Assembly: GCA_937880805.1 (NCBI GenBank)
Contig: CALGRR010000072.1
Location: forward strand, 1-39,018
Direction: 5' to 3'
Length of the DNA stretch: 39,018 nt
Source: an uncultured Clostridia bacterium
GTDB lineage: Bacteria; Bacillota; Clostridia; Oscillospirales; Acutalibacteraceae
Positions 7,717 through 15,491 of this stretch are shown one piece after another. The position numbers and the translations under genes are program-made. How positions within the stretch are numbered: the first letter of the stretch is position 1; every line of letters starts with the position of its first letter. The notes beneath the pieces were generated by a model. The model saw nothing but the letters and a program-made list of their open reading frames with translations, was not told the origin of the DNA and ran no database searches.

Positions 7717-8535
7717 ATGGAATTTAAAAATCTTGTTGACCTTCATACACACACCGATAATTCGTTTGACGGCAACCATTCAACAATGTTTCTTTGTGAA
7801 ACCGCATATATGAAGGGCCTGCGTGCGGTTGCGTTTACCGACCATCTTGAAATAGATGCTTTTTACAGAGATAATTTTGACCGCACGGCAATTCAGTCTT
7901 TCTTTGAGGTTGCAAAGGCACGCTCGGCTTTTAACGGCAAGCTTATAGTATGCGTGGGTGCGGAGCTCGGTCAGGCTGTTTATGATAAACCGATTGCGGA
8001 TAAGCTTCTGCAAGCAATGAAATATGATTTTGTTATCGGTGCAATTCATAATCTGCCGAATGTCAAGGATTTTTATTATATGGATTTCAGCGATGAGAGC
8101 ATAGATTATATGGATTTGCTCAGGCAGTATTTTGAGCATGAGCTTCTTCTTGCTCAATGGAACGGATTTGATACACTTGCCCATTTAACATATCCCTTGC
8201 GTTATATTGTCGGCAATTACGGCAGAAAGGTTGATATGTCGGGCTTTGGCGAAATAATTGACGAAATACTTTTAACCCTTATCAAGAATCAGAAATCGCT
8301 CGAAATCAACACGGCGGGTCTACGCCAGCCAATCGGAGTAACCTCGCCCGATGAGAGCATTCTGAAAAGATATAAAGAGCTTGGCGGAAAGCTAATAACA
8401 ATAGGCTCGGATGCTCATTATGCGGAGCATCTGGGTGCGGGAATAGACAAAGGCTATGAGCTTGCACTTAAATGCGGATTCGATAAAATAGCGATTTATC
8501 AGGGCAGAACACCCACTCTGATACCGATTGAATGA
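7717..8535 (+). CDS. PHP-domain phosphatase, HisJ/histidinol-phosphatase family
   Basis: 272 residues, single PHP domain. Metal-ligand motifs are DLHTHTDNSFDGNH near the N-terminus, AFTDHLE, and GSDAHYAEHLG near the C-terminus. The size matches HisJ-type histidinol-phosphate phosphatases, which perform the penultimate step of histidine synthesis. However, no his gene is nearby, and several relatives act on other phosphate esters. ATG at 7717 follows AAAGGAG with good spacing. It is followed by ispE with a 19-nt gap, so the two are probably co-transcribed. Confidence 0.85.
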   Translation: MEFKNLVDLHTHTDNSFDGNHSTMFLCETAYMKGLRAVAFTDHLEIDAFYRDNFDRTAIQSFFEVAKARSAFNGKLIVCVGAELGQAVYDKPIADKLLQAMKYDFVIGAIHNLPNVKDFYYMDFSDESIDYMDLLRQYFEHELLLAQWNGFDTLAHLTYPLRYIVGNYGRKVDMSGFGEIIDEILLTLIKNQKSLEINTAGLRQPIGVTSPDESILKRYKELGGKLITIGSDAHYAEHLGAGIDKGYELALKCGFDKIAIYQGRTPTLIPIE

Positions 8536-8554
8536 AACCGAAAGGAGCGTCACT

Positions 8555-9418
8555 ATGAAAATAACTGCTTATGCACCGGCTAAAATCAATCTTTTTCTTG
8601 ATATAGTCGGCAAGCTCGATAACGGCTACCACAGCCTTTTTATGGTTATGCAAAGCGTTGGGCTTGAGGATATTGTAATCGTTGAAAAATCCGGGGAAGC
8701 AGGCATTTTTCTTTCCTGCTCCGAGAGCCGTCTGCCAACCGATGAAAGGAATATCGCATATAAGGCGGCAAAAAAATTCTTTGATGCAATAAACACAGAG
8801 CCGTGTGTAAACATACATATTGAAAAGCACATTCCTTTTGAAGCGGGGCTTGCGGGCGGCAGTGCGGATGCGGCGGCAGTGCTCGTTGCACTCAATAAGC
8901 TTTACTCTGCAAACCTTTCTGAATATGAGCTTTGCAAAATCGGTTTAACCGTCGGAAGCGATGTGCCTTTCTGCATTGTGGGCGGCACCTGCCTTTCGCA
9001 GAATACGGGCGGAGTGCTTTCAAGGCTTGAGCCGCTTAAGGATTGCTTTGTTGTTCTTGCAAAGCCCGAAAAAGGAGTTTCAACTGCTCAGGCTTATGCC
9101 GATGCCGACAGTGCATATATTTACCGCCCCGATTCAATGAGAATGCTCGATGCCTGCGAAAAAGGTGATTTTGACGGCATATGCCGCTATGCGGGTAATG
9201 TTTTTGAACAGGTAATTGAGGTTGCGGAAAGGGTTGAAATAAAAGAAAAAATGAGAGCGTTCGGAGCATTGCTTTATCAGATGAGCGGAAGCGGTCCCAC
9301 CGTTTTCGGTTTGTTTGAAGATAAGGAAAAGGCAGAGGAATGTGCAGAAGAGCTCAAAGAATTATGCCCCGATGTTTATGTGACAAAGCCTCTTGACAGA
9401 GGAATATTGCTGAAATAA
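8555..9418 (+). CDS. ispE: 4-diphosphocytidyl-2-C-methyl-D-erythritol kinase
   Basis: 287 residues from ATG at 8555, chosen for AAAGGAG 8-10 nt upstream rather than the ATG at 8528 inside the previous gene. It is a GHMP kinase: N-terminal AYAPAKINLFLDI with the IspE Lys, the Gly-rich ATP loop AGLAGGSADAAAVLVALN near residue 100, and the C-terminal MSGSGPTVFGLF. It phosphorylates CDP-methylerythritol in the MEP isoprenoid pathway, which provides undecaprenyl carriers among other products. A strong hairpin terminator follows. Confidence 0.95.
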   Translation: MKITAYAPAKINLFLDIVGKLDNGYHSLFMVMQSVGLEDIVIVEKSGEAGIFLSCSESRLPTDERNIAYKAAKKFFDAINTEPCVNIHIEKHIPFEAGLAGGSADAAAVLVALNKLYSANLSEYELCKIGLTVGSDVPFCIVGGTCLSQNTGGVLSRLEPLKDCFVVLAKPEKGVSTAQAYADADSAYIYRPDSMRMLDACEKGDFDGICRYAGNVFEQVIEVAERVEIKEKMRAFGALLYQMSGSGPTVFGLFEDKEKAEECAEELKELCPDVYVTKPLDRGILLK

Positions 9419-9422
9419 AAAT

Positions 9423-9463
9423 AAGGTGCTGTTGAGATTTACAACGGCACCTTGATTTTTTTT
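9423..9463. terminator. Bidirectional terminator between ispE and the MATE gene
   Basis: A 12-bp stem with one G-U pair (9423-9434 with 9442-9453) and a 7-nt loop is followed by an eight-T run on the plus strand. An A-rich stretch on the other side gives U-rich RNA on the minus strand. It can end both convergent transcripts. Confidence 0.88.
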
Positions 9464-10802
9464 ATTGTTTAATTTTTGTTTTTCGGCTTTGATGGTTGGC
9501 CATATAGAACATAACTGACATCAGTGTTGCCGAAAGCCAGCCTATGGGCCATGAGAGCCATATTCCCTTTGTTCCGTAAACGGGGGAGAGGATAAATGCA
9601 AAAACGACTCGGAGTATAAGGTCGGCAAAGGTTGTTACCATAAAGCTCTTCATCCAGCCTGTTCCGCGCAGAACGCCGTCAGCCATGAGCTTGAAAGCAA
9701 TGGGAACATAAAATGGTGAAGTGATTCTCAAAAATTCTCTGCCGATTTCCGTTGCCGCTGCGTTTTCACCTTCCATGAACAGCATAATAAGAGGTTCGCA
9801 GAAAAAGAAATATGCAACCGAAAAAGGTACGGTTATGATAAGTGACATTGCAAGGCTTGAAACGAAGCCTTTGTCTATTCTTTCGGGCTTTTTTGCACCG
9901 ACATTCTGTGCCGTATATCCCGAAACACCGTTGCCGAGAGTTGAAAGGCTTGTTATGCAGAAGGTGTTGAGCTTGATTGCGGCGGAGTAGCCTGCAATAA
10001 CCGTTGAACCGTAGCTGTTTATCAGACTCTGGATAAACAGGTTGCCAACCGAAACAAAGCTTTGCTGAAGAATGCTGGGAACGGCAACAACGCAGATTTC
10101 CCAAAGGGTCGGGAATGAAAATTTTGAATATTTTATTCCTGAAGCAACGGTTTTAATTCTGCCGATAACAGTAACAAGCGCAAGAACGCAGGCAATTCCC
10201 TGAGCAATAAATGTTGCCCACGCAACACCTGCAACACCCATATGAAAATATTTAACAAAAATATAGTCAAGAAAAATGTTGCCTACCGATGAAAAAATCA
10301 AAAAAACAAGAGGTGTTTTTGAGTCACCCATGGCAACGAAAATTGCATTTGCAATGTTATAAAGAAACAAAAATACGAATCCGCCTATGTAAATTCGCAG
10401 ATATAAAGCTGCATCCTTAAAAATGTTTTCGGGGGTATTTAAAAGAGCAGTCAACGGCTCACATCCAATAAGACCCGAAACAGTCAGAACCGTTGAAAGA
10501 ACAACAGAAGATATAACGGTTGTTGAAATTGCGGTTTTCATATGTGAAAAATTCTGAGAACCGAATATTCTGGCAATAACAACGGTGCATCCGATGTTTG
10601 AACCGATTGCAATTGCGTTGAAAATCATGGTTATCGGATATGAAGCACCAACAGCGGCAAGAGCATCCTCGCCTGCAAATCTGCCCGCAATAACCGAATC
10701 GGCAATGTTATAAAGCTGTTGAAAAATAACGCTGAGAAACATCGGTATGGTGTAAGACCAAAGAACTTTTGAAGGCTTCCCTTCCGTTAAGTCTTTAACC
10801 AT
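9462..10802 (-). CDS. MATE-family efflux transporter
   Basis: 446 residues with about 12 membrane helices. The N-terminus (IPMFLSVIFQQLYNIADSVIAGRFAGEDALAAVG, read in two halves) is the conserved MATE region, with a second pseudo-repeat in the C-terminal half (LQQSFVSVGNLFIQSLINSYG). Members export cationic drugs or metabolites using Na+ or H+ gradients. It is the last gene of a ProX-like / YgjV-like / MATE operon, overlapping the YgjV gene by 8 nt. Substrate unknown. Confidence 0.92.
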   Translation of the reverse strand: MVKDLTEGKPSKVLWSYTIPMFLSVIFQQLYNIADSVIAGRFAGEDALAAVGASYPITMIFNAIAIGSNIGCTVVIARIFGSQNFSHMKTAISTTVISSVVLSTVLTVSGLIGCEPLTALLNTPENIFKDAALYLRIYIGGFVFLFLYNIANAIFVAMGDSKTPLVFLIFSSVGNIFLDYIFVKYFHMGVAGVAWATFIAQGIACVLALVTVIGRIKTVASGIKYSKFSFPTLWEICVVAVPSILQQSFVSVGNLFIQSLINSYGSTVIAGYSAAIKLNTFCITSLSTLGNGVSGYTAQNVGAKKPERIDKGFVSSLAMSLIITVPFSVAYFFFCEPLIMLFMEGENAAATEIGREFLRITSPFYVPIAFKLMADGVLRGTGWMKSFMVTTFADLILRVVFAFILSPVYGTKGIWLSWPIGWLSATLMSVMFYMANHQSRKTKIKQ

Positions 10803-11343
10803 TCTTTTTCACCTCTTTGGTGCTTCTGAATCTTATTAATGCAATGATAATTGAAATAAGGTTGAGTACCTCTGTGAGCACCGCCACATAAGAATGGCTT
10901 ATTGCGTTATAAACAAGCCACATTGCCGAGGTCGGCATTGAAAGAGCACGAAGTTGCTGGGTTTTCGGTGACCAGAGAACAAATGAAGAAATAGCCATTG
11001 CAACAATCGGAAGAAGCGAGAAAATATTTTTATATGTAATAATTCCGCTTATTGCAAAAATCACCGCAAACACGGCGGGGCAGATTATGCTGTCAACAAT
11101 TTTTGACCTGCCTCTGAATGAATAAACGATTGACCTTATTGCTCCGATATAATTGCAAATCATTCCTTCGTATGCACCGATCAGCATATATTGAATTCCG
11201 AAAAGAACTCCCGAAGCCGCCTGCATAAGAACAATTTTTTTGTGGGTTTTCTGCTGAAATGAAAAGAGCAGCAGAAAGGTGGCGATTGCACTGAAAATTT
11301 GTGATACTATAAACTGTGTCTGGATGCTTTCAAAAATATTCAT
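10795..11343 (-). CDS. YgjV-family inner membrane protein
   Basis: 182 residues with five to six predicted membrane helices. The repeated layout (QIFSAIATFLLLFSFQQKTH; AASGVLFGIQYMLIGAYEGM) resembles the YgjV family, whose role is not established. ATG at 11343 follows GAGG inside the end of the upstream gene, 3 nt after its stop, so translation is probably coupled. Confidence 0.75.
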   Translation of the reverse strand: MNIFESIQTQFIVSQIFSAIATFLLLFSFQQKTHKKIVLMQAASGVLFGIQYMLIGAYEGMICNYIGAIRSIVYSFRGRSKIVDSIICPAVFAVIFAISGIITYKNIFSLLPIVAMAISSFVLWSPKTQQLRALSMPTSAMWLVYNAISHSYVAVLTEVLNLISIIIALIRFRSTKEVKKNG

Positions 11344-11346
11344 AAG

Positions 11347-11841
11347 TTATGCCTCGATAATAACAGGTTTTATTTCAAGTGACGGAATGAAAATATCGGT
11401 AATATCCGATGCTTTTATTTTTAATGTTGCCGTGTTATCGCAGGGATGGCAGCAGAAAAATTCATTTTCAACAGCATCTCTGTCAACGGCAAGCTTTATT
11501 TTTTTCTCTTTGTCAAAAATAAGGCTGAGAATGCTCAACGAGCCGGGTGAGGTGTTGAGCAGATTTTCCATCTCTTCTCTCGAGGCAAAAGAAAGCCTTG
11601 AAGAGCCGAGAAGCTTTGAAATTCTGCTTGTAACAAATTGCTTGTCATTTCTTAAAATCAGCAGGTAATATGCCGAGCCGTTTGTTGTTCTCAACAAAAG
11701 ATTCTTGCAGATTGCGTTATCAAGAATCTCTTCTATTTTTTTGCATTCCTCCATTGTTGCGGCGGGGGAATGCTCAATTTTTTTATAGTTTATGCCGAGA
11801 TTATCAAGATAACTGCATACCGTTTTTATTTTGTTGTTCAT
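11347..11841 (-). CDS. YbaK/ProX-type aminoacyl-tRNA deacylase
   Basis: 164 residues, a stand-alone editing domain of the YbaK/prolyl-tRNA synthetase-associated superfamily. Visible features are HSPAATMEECKKIEE near the N-terminus, CKNLLLRTT, LLILRNDKQF and the SPGSLSILSLIFDKEKKI segment. Relatives (PrdX/ProXp-ala) hydrolyse mischarged Ala-tRNA-Pro. The ATG follows GGAG with 5-nt spacing. A hairpin lies just upstream. It starts a three-gene set with YgjV and MATE. Confidence 0.85.
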   Translation of the reverse strand: MNNKIKTVCSYLDNLGINYKKIEHSPAATMEECKKIEEILDNAICKNLLLRTTNGSAYYLLILRNDKQFVTSRISKLLGSSRLSFASREEMENLLNTSPGSLSILSLIFDKEKKIKLAVDRDAVENEFFCCHPCDNTATLKIKASDITDIFIPSLEIKPVIIEA

Positions 11842-11859
11842 ATAAACTCCAAAACTAAA

Positions 11860-11879
11860 GCCGCACCGAATAGTGCGGC
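11860..11879 (-). terminator. Hairpin between the lipoprotein gene and the deacylase gene
   Basis: GCCGCAC (11860-11866) and GTGCGGC (11873-11879) form a perfect 7-bp GC-rich stem with a 6-nt loop. On the minus strand it is followed by TTTAGTTTT, a partial U tract. It begins 8 nt after the lipoprotein stop and ends 18 nt before the deacylase ATG, with no obvious promoter between, so it may be leaky. Confidence 0.65.
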
Positions 11880-11886
11880 GATATTT

Positions 11887-12735
11887 TTACATATAAAATG
11901 CCGAGCTGAAATCCGAGGCAGTTATGCTGACCGTTTTCCACGGCCCGCTGCTGCATTCGGAATGGGTCAGAATTCCGTTCTCATATGTATGAATGCTTTC
12001 AAAAGAGCTCTTTCCTTTTTCGGTTACCCAATCTGCGGTTAGTGCTTCCTTTTGCGGAAAGATGCTTTCGTCAAGCGGATATTCGTCTGCTCTGAGTGTT
12101 GAGCAGGCAAAAAGCTCTATTTCACCGTTTTCGTCAAAATCAACATAGCAGCGTGATTTTTGGCTCTGAATTGCATACGCACCGTTTTCAAGCTTTATGA
12201 ATTCGAGAAATTCCTCTGTTCGGGTTTCTTCGGCATCTTCAATGCTGAAAACATATCTGAAGGAGTCAAACTCTTCATTATATTCTGCCGAGTATTCTTC
12301 AACAAGCTCTTCGGAAACAAAACGCAGATTATAATTTGTGCCGTCGAATGAATATTCAACCGTCATTCCGCGGCTGATATTTTTATAAATCTCTTCCGCC
12401 TGCTTCAGATCCAATGAGGGAGTGAAGTGATTGGTTACCGAAATTGCATCAAGCTCAAACGGCTCAAACGAGGTCGGAATGTATTCATCTTCAAAAAAAT
12501 ATTCCGAATCGGATTCTATTTTTATCTTATCATTGTGTGCATTTTCGAGCACGGAGGTTTTGGTGACAACCGCCGAAACAACCGCTTCATATCTTTCAAA
12601 GCATCCCTGATAATCGGCATCCTCATTGGTTATGTTAAGCATATCTGCGGTCTTGACAGTTTCGGGTTCGCTCTTTTCGCAGGAGCAGAAGAGCACCAGA
12701 CAAAAAACCGCGAGAAGAATAAAAAGCCTTTTCAT
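11887..12735 (-). CDS. Putative lipoprotein of unknown function, downstream of nrdR
   Basis: 282 residues from ATG at 12735. The longer frame upstream overlaps nrdR and is not needed. A lipoprotein signal is clear: MKRLF, hydrophobic run, lipobox LFCSC with Cys near residue 18. The rest is acidic and soluble, with a pattern of alternating beta strands suggesting a two-lobed carrier-like fold (YNLRFVSEELVEEYSAEYNE; YAIQSQKSRCYVDFDENGEI). I do not recognise a family. It follows nrdR by 4 nt, so it is probably transcribed from the nrdR promoter. No strong ribosome site is seen, which suggests coupling to nrdR translation. A hairpin terminator follows. Confidence 0.75.
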   Translation of the reverse strand: MKRLFILLAVFCLVLFCSCEKSEPETVKTADMLNITNEDADYQGCFERYEAVVSAVVTKTSVLENAHNDKIKIESDSEYFFEDEYIPTSFEPFELDAISVTNHFTPSLDLKQAEEIYKNISRGMTVEYSFDGTNYNLRFVSEELVEEYSAEYNEEFDSFRYVFSIEDAEETRTEEFLEFIKLENGAYAIQSQKSRCYVDFDENGEIELFACSTLRADEYPLDESIFPQKEALTADWVTEKGKSSFESIHTYENGILTHSECSSGPWKTVSITASDFSSAFYM

Positions 12736-12739
12736 CGGA

Positions 12740-13195
12740 TTATTTTTCGCTAAGAAGCTTTGCAAGCTCATCCATAAAGGTGTTAATATCCTTGAACTGT
12801 CTGTAAACCGATGCAAAACGAACATAAGCAACCTCGTCAAGGTCCTTGAGCTTATCCATTGCCATTTCGCCTATGCGAACGGAGGTTACCTCTCTGTCGA
12901 GCGAATTCTGAAGGGCAGCCTCAATCTCGTTAACCGATTTTTCGATGGAATCAAGCGAAACAGGTCTTTTTTCGCAAGCACGGAGCATACCGTTGAAAAG
13001 CTTGTTGCGGTCAAAAACCTCTCTTGATTTATCCTTTTTAACAACGATAACGGGAACACTTTCAATTATCTCATAGGTTGTGAAACGCTTAAGGCAGCTT
13101 GTGCACTCTCTTCTTCTGCGTATACGCTCGCCTTCGTCGGTGGGTCTTGAATCGATAACCTTGCTTTCTTCAAAGCCGCAAAACGGACATTTCAT
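12740..13195 (-). CDS. nrdR: Transcriptional repressor NrdR
   Basis: 151 residues, the standard NrdR length. The N-terminal zinc ribbon has two CxxC pairs (CPFCG; CTSCLKRF), followed by RRRREC and an ATP-cone domain (VPVIVVKKDKSREVFDRNKL). NrdR senses ATP/dATP and represses ribonucleotide reductase genes by binding NrdR boxes. None of those genes is in the window. ATG at 13195 has AAGGAG upstream, and a clear sigma-A promoter lies before it. Confidence 0.97.
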   Translation of the reverse strand: MKCPFCGFEESKVIDSRPTDEGERIRRRRECTSCLKRFTTYEIIESVPVIVVKKDKSREVFDRNKLFNGMLRACEKRPVSLDSIEKSVNEIEAALQNSLDREVTSVRIGEMAMDKLKDLDEVAYVRFASVYRQFKDINTFMDELAKLLSEK

Positions 13196-13231
13196 AATTT
13201 TTTCTCCTTTTCGGATTTTCTCTTTAATAAA

Positions 13232-13259
13232 ATTATATCACACGATTAATATTTTTCAA
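13232..13259 (-). promoter_or_regulatory. Sigma-A promoter of nrdR
   Basis: On the minus strand, TTGAAA (13259-13254), 16-nt spacer, perfect TATAAT (13237-13232), about 37 nt upstream of the nrdR ATG. Confidence 0.8.
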
Positions 13260-13266
13260 GGGGATT

Positions 13267-14040
13267 TTACAAGTTTCGCAGAAACGCCAGGGCATCAAAC
13301 AATTCTTCGGGCTTTCCGAAATTCTGACGGTAGAGTTCAATTATATAACTGCCGTTATAGTTTGCACCGTTCATAACCGAAAACAGCTTGCTGAAATCAA
13401 AGCAGCCTTTTGACGGAGGAAGGCAGGCATTTTCGGAATTGTGGTCGCTGATATGAATATGAATTATATCTTCTGCAAAGGCTTTTGCAAATTCAACAGG
13501 GTCATAGCCTGCAAGAACCGATTGCTTAACATCAAAAACAAGCCCGAAATCGCTGCCGAGAGCCTTTTTCATTTCTTTTAAGAAATCGGGGCTTTCGCTC
13601 AGATGCTTACGCACATTTTCCGGTGTAACTCTTATTCCGAATTCCTTGCCCGCCTCAACAAGCTTTGAAAAACGCTCAAAATATTCCTGATTACTTATTT
13701 TTGCGGGGAGCAGAGAACCGTGAATAACCGCAATATCCGCACCCATAACCGAAGCGGTTTCAAAGAATCTTTTGTAAAAATCAAGAGTTTCATAAAAACG
13801 CCTTTCATATTCGCTGAAAAGCATAAATGTTTCGGAAAAAGAAGAAAACGGGTGAGCCGAAACAATCTTAACCGAATGAGCATCTGCAATATTCTTAAGC
13901 TTTTTTGCAAACTGCGGAGTTGTTTCTCTTTCAGAATTAAGAAAAACCTCGCAGCGTTCAATTCCGCCCTCGCAAAGAATTTCAAGAGCTTCTTCGGTGT
14001 TCATCGGATAGAGGCAGGATGTTGATATTCCCAAATTCAT
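13267..14040 (-). CDS. Sugar phosphate isomerase/epimerase-like TIM-barrel protein
   Basis: 257 residues, xylose isomerase-like / AP-endonuclease-2 superfamily barrel. Recognisable strand ends are LGISTSCLYP, VKIVSAHPF, ADIAVIHGSL, VTPENVRK, FGLVFDVKQS, IHIHISDHN and GSYIIELY. The His, Glu and Asp residues at these ends are the usual divalent-metal ligands. Members act as sugar or inositol isomerases/epimerases, or less often as endonucleases; length and motif pattern favour the sugar type. AAAGGATG sits about 8 nt before the ATG. It is divergent from the small membrane protein at 14122. Confidence 0.8.
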   Translation of the reverse strand: MNLGISTSCLYPMNTEEALEILCEGGIERCEVFLNSERETTPQFAKKLKNIADAHSVKIVSAHPFSSFSETFMLFSEYERRFYETLDFYKRFFETASVMGADIAVIHGSLLPAKISNQEYFERFSKLVEAGKEFGIRVTPENVRKHLSESPDFLKEMKKALGSDFGLVFDVKQSVLAGYDPVEFAKAFAEDIIHIHISDHNSENACLPPSKGCFDFSKLFSVMNGANYNGSYIIELYRQNFGKPEELFDALAFLRNL

Positions 14041-14072
14041 TTTCTGTTCATCCTTTTGGCATTATTTTTGAT

Positions 14073-14102
14073 TTGAAATGCGTTGAAAGAATATAGTATA
14101 AT
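14073..14102 (+). promoter_or_regulatory. Promoter of the small membrane protein gene
   Basis: TTGAAA (14073-14078), 18-nt spacer, perfect TATAAT (14097-14102), 20 nt before the ATG at 14122. GGGAGG lies between. Confidence 0.7.
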
Positions 14103-14121
14103 CGGAACGGGAGGTTCCGTA

Positions 14122-14367
14122 ATGAGAAATATATTTGATAAAATGCATAAGCCTGCAAAAAGAGTGCTTACTGCAGGATATACGGTTATAATTCTTCTGC
14201 TTGCGGTTTCAGCCTTTCTCTATGTGGGTGCAGGCAGATTCCTTGATTATTACTCTGTTATAGGGTTAAGTGACGGATTGCTCAACAGCGTAAGGCCGAT
14301 TTCGGTTTTTGTCTGCCTTGGGTCCGTGGGTGCGGAATATATCGCAAAACAAAAAGAAACACGATGA
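14122..14367 (+). CDS. Small membrane protein of unknown function
   Basis: 81 residues from ATG at 14122, chosen for GGGAGG 7 nt upstream. One clear membrane helix (VLTAGYTVIILLLAVSAFLY) and a second weaker hydrophobic stretch near the C-terminus (ISVFVCLGSVG). Basic ends suggest both termini face the cytoplasm. No family recognised. It has its own promoter and terminator. Confidence 0.65.
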   Translation: MRNIFDKMHKPAKRVLTAGYTVIILLLAVSAFLYVGAGRFLDYYSVIGLSDGLLNSVRPISVFVCLGSVGAEYIAKQKETR

Positions 14368-14403
14368 ATTATAACATAAATCTTTTGTTTATACAACATC
14401 TTT

Positions 14404-14446
14404 AAAAAGTCGGGAAAATCTTTGCTTTTTTCTCGACTTTTTTATT
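14404..14446 (+). terminator. Intrinsic terminator after the small membrane protein gene
   Basis: AAAAAGTCGGGAAAA (14404-14418) pairs with the TTTTCTCGACTTTTT region ending near 14442, leaving a short loop. The right arm runs into a T tract. Confidence 0.75.
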
Positions 14447-14461
14447 TTGCTGTGATATTAT
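14433..14461 (+). promoter_or_regulatory. Probable promoter of the Gfo/Idh oxidoreductase gene
   Basis: TCGACT (14433-14438), 17-nt spacer, TATTAT (14456-14461). The -35 box lies within the right arm of the preceding terminator. GGAGG precedes the ATG at 14494. Confidence 0.55.
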
Positions 14462-14493
14462 AAAAACATAAACCGGATATTGGAGGAATTAAT

Positions 14494-15486
14494 ATGCTCA
14501 AAATTGCAATGCTTTCAAAATGGCACGTTCACGCAGCGGGATATGCCCGTGACTTTATGAATACCGGCAAGGCAGAAATAACTGCCGTCTGGGATGAAAA
14601 GCCCGAGAGGGGAGAGCCCTGGGCAAAAGAACTCGGCTGCGATTTTGTTGCCGATCTTGATGCGCTTCTTGCAAGAGATGATGTTGATGCGGTTTGCTGC
14701 TGTGCTCCCACAACTATGCATACCGATGTTCTTATCCGTGCCGCAAAAGCGGGCAAGCATATTTTTACTGAAAAAACTCTTGCCTGCACCGTTGAGGAAT
14801 GCAAAGAGATTGCAAAGGCGGTTGAAGAAAACGGCGTAACCTTCACCATTTCCTTCCCCCACAAAGCGTGGCCCGTTGTAAGATTTGCAAAGGAGCATAT
14901 TGAAAACGGCGATTTCGGCAGGGTAACAAATGTCAGAATCCGCAATGCCCATAACGGAGTAAGCGGCAAGTGGCTGCCCGAATATTGGTTTGTAAAAGAA
15001 GACTGTGCGGGCGGAGCTATGATGGATCTCGGCTGCCATCCGATGTATCTTCTTGCATATCTTTGCGGAAAGCCCAAGAAGATAACGGGCATTGCAAATT
15101 CCGTGCTCGGCACTCCCGTTGATGAAAACGCAATATCCGTTATTGAATTTGAAAACGGTGCAATCGGTGTTTCCGAAACCTCGTTCCTTGCCTTCTCATC
15201 GCCCTATACCATTGAGGTTCACGGAACCGACGGCATTCTTCTCTGGCAGGGCGGCGATATTAAATATAAAACCACCGAAACCGCAAAGCTCAATAAAGAT
15301 TTTATTTCTCCCGACAGACTCCCCGAAGAGGGCGGCTATCCCATTAATCTTTTTGTTGATGCCTGCCTTGACGGCACCGGCTCGCCTGAGGGTCTTGGTA
15401 TGAAAGAAGCTATAGAGCTTGCAGTTCTTCTTGAAAATTCATATATCTCATACGAAACAAACAAAACCGTTGAAATAGAGGAGTAA
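14494..15486 (+). CDS. Gfo/Idh/MocA-family NAD(P)-dependent oxidoreductase
   Basis: 330 residues. The N-terminal Rossmann fold is slightly degenerate at the usual GxGxxG (IAMLSKWHVHAAGYARDF). The hallmark FTEKTLACTVEECKEI carries the conserved EK(P/T) with the catalytic-region Lys near residue 93. The C-terminal alpha/beta domain has the GGAMMDLGCHPMYLL segment with its conserved Asp/His. Family members oxidise or reduce sugars, inositols or similar polyols. The next gene, a PHP protein, follows after 5 nt and should be in the same operon. Substrate unknown. Confidence 0.9.
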   Translation: MLKIAMLSKWHVHAAGYARDFMNTGKAEITAVWDEKPERGEPWAKELGCDFVADLDALLARDDVDAVCCCAPTTMHTDVLIRAAKAGKHIFTEKTLACTVEECKEIAKAVEENGVTFTISFPHKAWPVVRFAKEHIENGDFGRVTNVRIRNAHNGVSGKWLPEYWFVKEDCAGGAMMDLGCHPMYLLAYLCGKPKKITGIANSVLGTPVDENAISVIEFENGAIGVSETSFLAFSSPYTIEVHGTDGILLWQGGDIKYKTTETAKLNKDFISPDRLPEEGGYPINLFVDACLDGTGSPEGLGMKEAIELAVLLENSYISYETNKTVEIEE

Positions 15487-15491
15487 TAAAA

